In this document: one piece after another, positions 1 through 4,755 of the stretch
Position numbering within the stretch: position 1 is the stretch's first letter
Layout: each line of letters starts with the position of its first letter
Source of the DNA: Oscillospiraceae bacterium
Lineage (GTDB): Bacteria > Bacillota > Clostridia > Oscillospirales > Acutalibacteraceae
DNA: 5,078 bases
Direction of reading: 5' to 3'
NCBI GenBank assembly: GCA_021640185.1
Contig: JAJXDX010000181.1
Coordinates: 1 to 5,078 of the forward strand
Program-made: the position numbers and the translations under genes
Notes under the pieces: generated by a model
Database searches by the model: none
What the model was told of the DNA's origin: nothing
Seen by the model: only the letters and a program-made list of their open reading frames with translations

Positions 1-166
1 GTGTGTGCAGCAGGATGAGGTGGGGAGTACGAAAAGATGGGTGAGCGTTGGCGGTGATGTGGTGCGGTCGGCGAGAGCTAAAAGGAGCAAAGCGACGGCC
101 GGTTTTACTAGCTGCGGTGGAGCAGGATCGGGCGAGGGGATGGACGGATGCAAGCAGGCTGCGGAA

Positions 167-235
167 GGCTGCGCGGGGCGGATGAAGAGGACAGTGATGA
201 TCTGAGCCGAGGGCTGCGCGGAGCGGATGAAGAGG
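167..235. repeat. Pair of 24-bp direct repeats, 45 bp apart
   Basis: Positions 167-190 and 212-235 are the same 24-bp sequence with one difference (GGGGCGGA against GGAGCGGA). The block begins GGCTGCGCGG and ends GATGAAGAGG. The 21 bp between the copies is not repeated. The core is shared with the larger repeat units further right. Confidence 0.75.
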
Positions 236-427
236 GGCTTGGCGCGGGCGGCAGACAGGTCTGGTGTTGCGCACGAGGCGCGCAATATGGCTGTTGAGTG
301 TTGCGAGGGGCGGCATACGGGAACATCGGCGATTTGCTGAAATGTGGCTGTGAGGGAAAGTGGGACAGGATCACGGGCCGTGCGGCCGGTACGTGGCTCG
401 ATGGACAGAAAGTGAAGGGGAGCAGTG

Positions 428-601
428 AGGTTCGGGGGCGAAGGACCACGAAAGGTCGCAAGGGGAGAGCGACTGATGGTTGTCGGAGAGTGCTGCAAGG
501 GGAGCGCGGAGCGGAGACGACGGCTGCCAGAGAGTGCTGCAAGGGGGAGCGTGGAGCAGGCGGACGGGCTTGAAGGGGAGCAAGCTCGATCGGCTGGTCT
601 G
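428..601. repeat. Diverged direct repeat, copy 1 (about 174 bp)
   Basis: This stretch aligns with 688-861 at an offset of 259-260 with a few single-base indels. Anchors are AGGTT at 428 and 688, GAAAGG at 450 and 710, GTGCTGCA/GTGCTACA at 490 and 749, CGGAGCGGAGAC around 507 and 767, TGAAGGGGA at 571 and 830, and GATCGGCTGGTCTG/GATCGGTTGATCTG at 588 and 848. Most differences are G/A transitions. The indels shift reading frame between copies, so the duplication is maintained or decaying as DNA or RNA, not as protein. Confidence 0.7.
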
Positions 602-687
602 TGTGTGCGGCGGGATAGTGGTGGGGAGCAAAATAGTCGGTAGAGACCGGAACAAGTAGCAAGAGGTTTGTGCCGGAGGGTGCTGCA

Positions 688-861
688 AGGTTTGCGCCTG
701 AGAGGTGATGAAAGGCTACAGAGAGAAATGGCTGGCGGTTGCTGGATGGTGCTACAGAGGGGAGCACGGAGCGGAGACAGCAAGCGCCGGGGGGCGCTGC
801 GAGGGGAACGCAGAGCGAACGAACAGCTTTGAAGGGGAACGAGGCTGGATCGGTTGATCTG
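688..861. repeat. Diverged direct repeat, copy 2 (about 174 bp)
   Basis: This is the partner of 428-601, with the anchors listed there. The two copies are separated by 86 bp. That spacer (602-687) itself resembles the first bases of the window, so the array looks like several shuffled rounds of duplication followed by substitution. Confidence 0.7.
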
Positions 862-1110
862 CGGTTCATAGCGGGCGCTGGTTGGAAACATGAATGGCTG
901 GTGAGCAGAAAGAGGAGCACGGTGTGGCCGATGAGGTTTGAAATGTGCGTGGTATTGATCAACTTCGGCGGTTGCAACAGAGCGAGGAGAAGGAACGGAG
1001 CGGTAAGCTACAGTCGAGGATGAAAACGAAAAGATGGATCGATCGGCTGTGGCGGTGTGAAAAAGCGAGAGCGGCTGGCCGGGTGGTAAGGCTGGTAACG
1101 AAAGCGCATA

Positions 1111-1273
1111 GCGACAGGGGCTGGGAGTTTTGCGGGCGCGGAGATACGGCCGGATAAGGAAAAACTCAGGGCATAACGTATGGTCAAGGGACTTGGCGAC
1201 AGGGGCTGTGCAGTTTTACGAGGGCGAAGATGAGGCCGGACAAGGTAAAACTAACGTATGGTCAAGGGAGTTG
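1111..1273. repeat. Tandem direct repeat, two units of about 85 and 78 bp
   Basis: Unit 1 (1111-1195) and unit 2 (1196-1273) abut. Both start with GCGACAGGGGCTG, share AGTTTT, GGCCGGA and AAAACT blocks in the middle, and end with ACGTATGGTCAAGGGA followed by CTTG or GTTG. Unit 2 lacks about 7 bp just after AAAACT. The ends are much better conserved than the middle. The sequence before 1111 (GGCCGGGTGG near 1077) may be a further decayed unit. No gene is visible in it. Confidence 0.8.
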
Positions 1274-1441
1274 GCGGTGGATGAGCGTATTCCTGCTGAG
1301 CACGAAATGCTCGGTAAAACCATGCCCATCGACGGTATACGATGCGCATGATCTGCGCGTACGTTTGCCTCGGCCGCTGTTATGCCTTTCCGTCACAGAA
1401 TGTCCGTCGCCTATATATTTCGGTGTGAACACGATGCGATA
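1274..1441. other. Intergenic stretch with small hairpins, no gene
   Basis: Base composition returns to normal here. A 7-bp hairpin with loop CGAAA lies at 1296-1314 (arms CTGAGCA and TGCTCGG, one G-T pair). A second small hairpin uses GCGCA and TGCGC near 1345-1360. Neither is followed by a T tract, so they are not intrinsic terminators. I find no credible coding sequence. Confidence 0.45.
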
Positions 1442-1470
1442 TTGCAATTGTGTGTCGTATGTGCTAAACT
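1442..1470 (+). promoter_or_regulatory. SigA-type promoter for predicted small RNA
   Basis: The -35 TTGCAA (1442-1447) and -10 TAAACT (1465-1470) are 17 bp apart. A TGC extended -10 element sits directly upstream at 1462-1464. Each hexamer matches the consensus at four of six positions. The expected transcription start is near 1477, immediately before the first hairpin of the predicted RNA. This is a sequence-based prediction. Confidence 0.6.
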
Positions 1471-1476
1471 AATGTT

Positions 1477-1557
1477 GTCATCCGTTTTTTGGATGATCTC
1501 CTTTTGATGTTTTTCTTGCCGTTGCCAGACCGCAAGTTGGCATCAAAAGGAGTTTTT
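1477..1557 (+). ncRNA. Predicted small structured RNA of about 80 nt
   Basis: The span sits between a predicted start near 1477 and a T run at 1553-1557. It folds into two hairpins. The first is at the very 5' end: TCATCC (1478-1483) pairs with GGATGA (1491-1496) around a T-rich 7-nt loop. The second has a perfect 12-bp stem, CTCCTTTTGATG (1498-1509) with CATCAAAAGGAG (1541-1552), and a smaller internal hairpin CTTGC/GCAAG (1515-1519 with 1532-1536). The stem contains a Shine-Dalgarno-like AAAAGGAG paired to an anti-Shine-Dalgarno-like CTCCTTTT. I do not recognise a named family. It could be a trans-acting small RNA or a short attenuated leader. A short frame reading through from TTG 1489 or ATG 1507 has no ribosome binding site at a useful distance. 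Confidence 0.5.
1498..1557 (+). terminator. Intrinsic terminator of the small RNA
   Basis: A perfect 12-bp inverted repeat (1498-1509 with 1541-1552) encloses 31 nt containing its own hairpin. Five T residues follow directly at 1553-1557. The loop is longer than usual for an intrinsic terminator, but the inner stem would bring the arms together. Termination here is inferred. Confidence 0.6.
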
Positions 1558-1582
1558 GTCATTTCAATAGGGCTGACTTTTC

Positions 1583-1660
1583 TGCCCCCGGCTGTGGTGG
1601 GGCACCGGGCAAAAGCGGCGGGAGCGGGGGCGATGGCGCTCCGGTTTCCGCCGCTTTTTT
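1583..1660 (+). repeat. Two-hairpin repeated element, copy 1
   Basis: Hairpin 1 uses TGCCC (1583-1587) with GGGCA (1607-1611) around a GGCTGTGG-containing loop. Hairpin 2 uses AAAAGCGGCGG (1611-1621) with CCGCCGCTTTT (1648-1658) and an inner GGAGC/GCTCC stem, and ends in a T run to 1660. The same sequence recurs at 1917-1993 with mostly transition differences, several of which keep pairing. It contains no gene; the translations of both copies look alike only because the DNA is repeated. It is best read as a dispersed structured RNA or terminator element. Confidence 0.65.
1611..1660 (+). terminator. Intrinsic terminator in repeat copy 1
   Basis: An 11-bp GC-rich stem (1611-1621 with 1648-1658) with an inner 6-bp stem (GGAGCG/CGCTCC) runs into six T residues at 1655-1660. 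The A run at the foot could also serve as a weak terminator on the other strand. It lies about 50 bp beyond the previous terminator, giving tandem stops for rightward transcripts. Confidence 0.6.
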
Positions 1661-1916
1661 GGATGCGGAAAATGTCGGGCCTGTCGGTGAGGGCTCGGTA
1701 AAAGTTCTACGTTAAGTATCAGGTGTCGGGCGAAGTGCGTTAGAAGTGGAAGGCTTGATAAAATGTCAGCCAAAAGCAACGCATGGATCGCTCGTTTTTG
1801 GGCTGTGGGGCGGAAAAGGCAAGGGAAATAAAGTGCGGTGTCCTCGGGCTTGCCGGTGACAGGTCTTTATGGGGCTTAGTTGGATCCTCGGCTTTGTCGG
1901 AGTTCTTGAGCGGGGG
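1661..1916. other. Intergenic stretch between the two repeat copies
   Basis: I find no supportable gene. The 16-bp block TCGGGCCTGTCGGTGA at 1675-1690 recurs at 1844-1859 with two transitions, and a weaker third version starts at 1885. A bulged hairpin lies at 1767-1805 (CAGCC with GGCTG, and AAAA with TTTT). Open frames starting near 1783 lack ribosome binding sites and run across the repeat element. Confidence 0.45.
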
Positions 1917-1993
1917 TGTCCCGGCTGTGGCGGGGCGCCGGACAAAAGCGGCGGGAGCCGGGGCGATGATGCTCCGGTCCCCGTTGTTTTTTT
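1917..1993 (+). repeat. Two-hairpin repeated element, copy 2
   Basis: This is the partner of 1583-1660. Hairpin 1 is better formed here: TGTCC plus GGC (1917-1925, one bulged C) pairs with GCC plus GGACA (1937-1944). The pair that is C-G in copy 1 (1585 with 1609) is T-A here (1919 with 1942). In hairpin 2 the left arm AAAAGCGGCGG (1944-1954) is unchanged, while three right-arm C residues have become T (1984, 1985, 1987), each of which still pairs with G in RNA. The element ends in a T run to 1993. Confidence 0.65.
1944..1993 (+). terminator. Terminator-like hairpin in repeat copy 2
   Basis: The left arm at 1944-1954 pairs with 1981-1991 using three G-T pairs, followed by a T run reaching 1993. 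It is weaker than copy 1 because of the wobble pairs. It would shield the downstream MATE promoter from rightward read-through. Confidence 0.45.
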
Positions 1994-2075
1994 GTGCGCC
2001 TCGCAATGCCGGTCGATCATTATCCGAACGGACATAGACGGAGAAAAGTATCTTGCCGCGATCGTGATCTGGCAG

Positions 2076-2104
2076 TAGAAAATCGCAAAGATCCGTGGTA
2101 TAAT
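2076..2104 (+). promoter_or_regulatory. SigA-type promoter for the MATE-GNAT operon
   Basis: A perfect extended -10, TGGTATAAT (2096-2104), is preceded at 17 bp by TAGAAA (2076-2081), a four-of-six match to TTGACA. The start site should fall near 2111, giving a leader of about 150 nt before the ATG at 2260. It is the only strong promoter I see upstream of the four rightward genes. Confidence 0.7.
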
Positions 2105-2136
2105 GTCAGTTGCTCGGCACGAACGAGGAAGATCGG

Positions 2137-2168
2137 TGCCGAAAAACGGCATACGGCCGGTGCGGCCG
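2137..2168 (+). promoter_or_regulatory. Twin hairpins in the 5' leader of the MATE gene
   Basis: TGCCG (2137-2141) pairs with CGGCA (2147-2151) around an AAAAA loop. CGGCCG (2154-2159) pairs with CGGCCG (2163-2168) around GTG. They begin about 26 nt after the predicted start site. I do not recognise a riboswitch class, and no T tract follows, so they may simply be leader structure. Confidence 0.4.
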
Positions 2169-2259
2169 GATATTTTGGCGTGAACAGGCCGGGCGAAGCA
2201 CAAAACGTCCGGCGCGGATCGACGAATATGCGGCGGCCGGTTTTCGGAGGTCTATCGAT

Positions 2260-3654
2260 ATGGCAAGGACTTTGCATGGCAGGAGCGCGGCGGGCGAGAT
2301 TCGGATGACCGACGGCTCTTTATGGAAGAATATGTTCCGTTTCAGTATCCCGCTGATGCTGTCCCAGCTGCTGCAGGTGCTGTTCAATATGGCGGACGTG
2401 GCGGTCGTCGGCAAATTCTCCAGCGCGGAGGCGCTGGGGGCGGTCGGCTCGACCGCGATTTTGGTGACGCTGTTCACCGGCTTTTTGATCGGCATGGGGA
2501 GCGCCGTTAACGTCCGTGTTGCGCAGCACCTCGGCGCGCGGGACGAGGCGAGGACCGCCGCATCCATCCGCACCTCGTTCGTGCTCTGCTTGGCGACGGG
2601 CTGCATCATCATGGTGCTTTGTTTCCTCTCCGCCCGCTTTATGCTGGAGCTGCTGGGCACGAAGGACGACCTGATCGAGGGCGCCGTGCTCTATTTCCGG
2701 ATCTATGCGCTGGGGATGCCGGCGCTGGGGATCTTCAACTTCGGCAACGGCGTGCTCAGCGCGAACGGGGACACGAAGCGCCCGCTCGTTTACCTGACGA
2801 TCGCCGGTGTGCTGAATGTGATCTTCAACCTGTTTTTCGTCATCGTCTGCGGCATGGCGGAGGACGGCGTAGCGCTGGCCAGCATCATCACGCAATATGT
2901 ATCGGCGGTGCTGATCCTGATCCATATGGGGCGGCAGGACGATCATTGTGCTTTCCGTTTTCGCGATCTGAAAAACGGGATAGACCGGGCGGAAGAAAAG
3001 CGCATTTTGGGGCTGGGGATCCCGGCGGGGCTGCAGAACGCCATCTTTGCCATTGCGAACCTGTTTATCCAAGGGGCGGTCAATTCGTTTAGTTCCGTCA
3101 TGGTGGAGGGCAACTCCGCCGCGGCCAACGCCGATGCCGTCATCTACAATGTGATGGCGGCGTTCTACACCGCTTGTTCGACCTTCATGGGGCAGAACCT
3201 CGGTGCCGCCAAGCGCGACCGGGTGCTGAAAAGCTACTTCGTCGGCCTTGCCTATTCGTTTGCGGCGGGCGCAGTGCTCGGCGCGGCGTTGTTTTTATTC
3301 GGCAGGGAGTTTTTGTCCCTGTTCGCCAATGATGAGGCGGTGATCGCGGCGGGGCTTGAGCGCACACGGATCATGGCGTTTTCCTACGCCTTCAGCGCCT
3401 TTATGGACTGCACGATCGCGGCCTGCCGCGGCATCGGGAAAAGCTTCGTGCCGACCGTCATCGTGATCATTGGCTCCTGCGTGTTCCGGGTGGCGTGGAT
3501 CTATACCGTGTTCGCGCATTTCCGCACGATCCCGTCGCTGTATCTGCTGTACATTTTTTCGTGGGTCATCACGGCGGTCGCGGAGATCGTGTACTTTGCC
3601 GTCAGCTATAAAAAACTGGACACAGCGGTCGCGTGCCCGCTGGCGGATAAATAA
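2260..3654 (+). CDS. MATE-family multidrug/toxin efflux transporter
   Basis: This is a complete membrane antiporter of the MATE (NorM/DinF-type) family, which exports small, often cationic compounds using Na+ or H+ gradients. From ATG 2260 it is 464 residues with about 12 hydrophobic segments (near 28-50, 62-84, 105-127, 141-161, 176-200, 205-223, 251-270, 295-310, 326-347, 369-388, 398-418 and 427-449). Family marks include FSIPLMLSQLLQVLFNMADV in helix 1, GDTKRPL near 170, GQNLGAAKRDRV near 311 with its first-half counterpart AQHLGARDEAR, GIGKSFVPT near 391, and SWVITAV near 434. The start at 2260 has GGAGG 9 bp upstream. ATG 2305 (449 residues, MTDGSLWKN) matches the usual family N-terminus better but has a poor ribosome site. 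It is the first gene of the operon. The family is confident; the substrate is unknown. Confidence 0.93.
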   Translation: MARTLHGRSAAGEIRMTDGSLWKNMFRFSIPLMLSQLLQVLFNMADVAVVGKFSSAEALGAVGSTAILVTLFTGFLIGMGSAVNVRVAQHLGARDEARTAASIRTSFVLCLATGCIIMVLCFLSARFMLELLGTKDDLIEGAVLYFRIYALGMPALGIFNFGNGVLSANGDTKRPLVYLTIAGVLNVIFNLFFVIVCGMAEDGVALASIITQYVSAVLILIHMGRQDDHCAFRFRDLKNGIDRAEEKRILGLGIPAGLQNAIFAIANLFIQGAVNSFSSVMVEGNSAAANADAVIYNVMAAFYTACSTFMGQNLGAAKRDRVLKSYFVGLAYSFAAGAVLGAALFLFGREFLSLFANDEAVIAAGLERTRIMAFSYAFSAFMDCTIAACRGIGKSFVPTVIVIIGSCVFRVAWIYTVFAHFRTIPSLYLLYIFSWVITAVAEIVYFAVSYKKLDTAVACPLADK

Positions 3655-3697
3655 GGGCGGCGGCGTGAAAAAACGAGGAACGACAAGGAGGAGCGAT

Positions 3698-4179
3698 ATG
3701 CCGAGTTATCGAAAGATCGAGGCTGCCGACGATGAGCGGATCGCCGAGATCATTCGGGCGAATTTGGAGAAACTGGGGCTGGCCGTTCCCGGAACGGCCT
3801 ATTTTGACCCGGAACTTGACCACCTGAGCGCCTATGATCAGGCCGATCCGGCGAGGCGTGCCTACTTCGTCGCGCCGGACGAGGACGGGCAGGTGGTCGG
3901 CGGTGTCGGCATCGCCGAATTTGCGGGGATAGAGAACTGCGCGGAGCTGCAAAAGCTGTATCCGGAGGACCGCGCCAAGGGCAGGGATGCGAGAAAAAAC
4001 TGATGCGGATCGCCGAGGATCAGGCGAGAGCCGCCGGGTACGAAAACCTATACCTTGAAATGCACACGAGTTTGACGGCGGCACTGCGGCTGTATGACAA
4101 CATGGGCTATCAGCGCATCGAAAAGCCGTGCTCGACCCCGCACGGCACGATGGATCGCTTTTATCTGAAAAGACTGTGA
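3698..4179 (+). pseudogene. GNAT N-acetyltransferase, frameshifted
   Basis: This gene encodes a GNAT-fold acetyltransferase, which moves acetyl from acetyl-CoA to an amine on an unknown acceptor. AAGGAGGAG ends 4 bp before ATG 3698, 43 bp after the MATE stop. The first frame gives 101 residues to a stop at 4001-4003. The C-terminal half continues in another frame (MRIAEDQARAAGYENLYLE onward) to a stop at 4177-4179. Adding one G in the run at 3984-3986 restores a 160-residue protein of normal GNAT length. It would then have the acetyl-CoA loop as LYPEDRAKGRGCEKKLM (88-103) and the later ALRLYDNMGYQRI region (129-141). The loop glycine usual after KGRG-x is Glu here. As it stands, the first product stops inside the CoA-binding motif and should be inactive. 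A sequencing error is equally possible. GNAT membership is confident. Confidence 0.8.
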
Positions 4180-4196
4180 GGAAAGGCCGTGAGGCA

Positions 4197-4747
4197 ATGA
4201 CAGATCTGATCGAGATCAGGCCGATCGACGCCGGGCACAAGGCGGATATCAACATCCCGAACGAGCCGTTTTTGCTGTTTGGCAGGATCGTTCCGACCTA
4301 TGACGGCAGGGAATGGCATATACGCTTTGCCGCTTTGCGCCCGAGGACGTTAGAGAGATGTGTTTTCCGGACGAAAACTACGACTACGATCGGATGAACG
4401 ACAGCATTTTTCTTGGGGCATATGACGGCGAAAAATGCGTTGGGCTGGCGATCCTTCAGCCGGGCTTTTTTCGGTATATGTATCTATACGACCTGAAGGT
4501 GAACAGAGCATACCGCGGGCGGCATATCGGACAGATGCTGATCCGAAAAGCGCAGGAGATCGCCGTGCAGCACGGCTATCGCGGACTGTACACGCAGGGA
4601 CAGGACGATGATCCGGCCGCCTGTCTGTTCTATCTGCATTCCGGCTTTGCGATCGGCGGGCTGGACACGAACGTCTATCGCCACACGAAGCAGGAGGGCA
4701 AGGCGGACATCCTGTTTTACGCCGAGGCGGACGGGCAGGAGCGATAG
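4197..4747 (+). pseudogene. GNAT acetyltransferase, streptothricin-acetyltransferase-like, frameshifted
   Basis: Start ATG 4197 lies 17 bp after the previous stop, with AGGAAAGG about 10 bp upstream. The first frame gives 40 matching residues ending in TYDGREW and then leaves the family. The rest is intact in another frame from 4313 (AYTLCRFAPEDV onward) to the stop at 4745-4747. One extra G near 4314-4316 (GAATGG to GAATGGG) joins them into 183 residues. The restored protein has a SatA-like layout: an N-terminal NEPFLLFGRIVPTYDG segment (22-37), strand LYDLKVNRAYRGRHIGQMLI (97-116) as CoA motif A, and the end of the core at LFYLHSGFAIGGLDT (144-158). From family knowledge such enzymes acetylate small amines, including streptothricin in some cases; resistance is not shown here. 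ATG 4313 alone could give a 144-residue product that keeps the CoA-binding core. Confidence 0.78.
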
Positions 4748-4755
4748 GAGGCCCA

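Larger units (their letters stand above)
1..1110. repeat. Decayed repeat region, G-rich top strand, no gene
   Basis: I see no supportable gene here. The stretch is made of diverged direct repeats. Positions 1-27 match 601-628 (GTGTGTGC start, one indel, mostly G/A changes). Positions 24-102 resemble 1021-1082 (exact block ACGAAAAGATGG at 29-40 and 1026-1037). A core like GCGCGGAGCGGA occurs at 171-182, 216-227, 504-515 and 764-775. TGAAGGGGA starts at 413, 571 and 830. The top strand is strongly G over C: in 481-600 I count 57 G against 24 C. Open frames on both strands, including a minus-strand frame at 108-977, lack ribosome binding sites and recognisable domains, and homologous repeat copies are read in different frames. 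This fits mutating non-coding repeats rather than protein. The function, if any, is unknown. Confidence 0.7.

Noticed and set aside
108..977. Minus-strand open frame of 289 codons, rich in Pro, Ser, Arg and Ala
   Set aside because: It has no ribosome binding site or recognisable domain, its composition reflects the pyrimidine-rich strand, and homologous repeat copies are read in different frames, so the frame is not conserved.
1..1280. CRISPR array
   Set aside because: Repeats differ in size, are diverged and partly abutting, and there are no regular 20-50 bp spacers.
1296..1314. Terminator at the CGAAA-loop hairpin
   Set aside because: No T tract follows; the next bases are TAAAAC.
1477..1500. 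Fragment of 16S rRNA 3' end near GGATGATCTCCTTTT
   Set aside because: Only about ten bases match loosely and no upstream rRNA sequence is present. The sequence is better explained as part of a hairpin stem.
1489..1701. Plus-strand frame of 70 codons from TTG
   Set aside because: It runs through two predicted terminators and the repeat element, has a TTG start and no ribosome binding site. Its similarity to the frame at 1783-2037 is explained by the DNA repeat.
1783..2037. Plus-strand frame of 84 codons
   Set aside because: There is no ribosome binding site before ATG 1783, and half of the frame is the repeated two-hairpin element.
1766..2203. Minus-strand frames of 88 and 145 codons over the second repeat copy
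   Set aside because: They cross the repeat, the predicted promoter and its leader, have no domain pattern, and have basic Pro-rich composition typical of GC-rich antisense frames.
2110..2259. N-terminal extension of the MATE gene to a TTG at 2110
   Set aside because: It would start almost at the predicted transcription start, has no ribosome site, and adds hydrophilic Arg-rich residues not typical of MATE N-termini.
2320..3072. Minus-strand frame of 250 codons inside the MATE gene
   Set aside because: It is antisense to a clear membrane transporter, and its His/Gln/Asp/Arg-rich composition is a typical shadow of GC-rich coding DNA.
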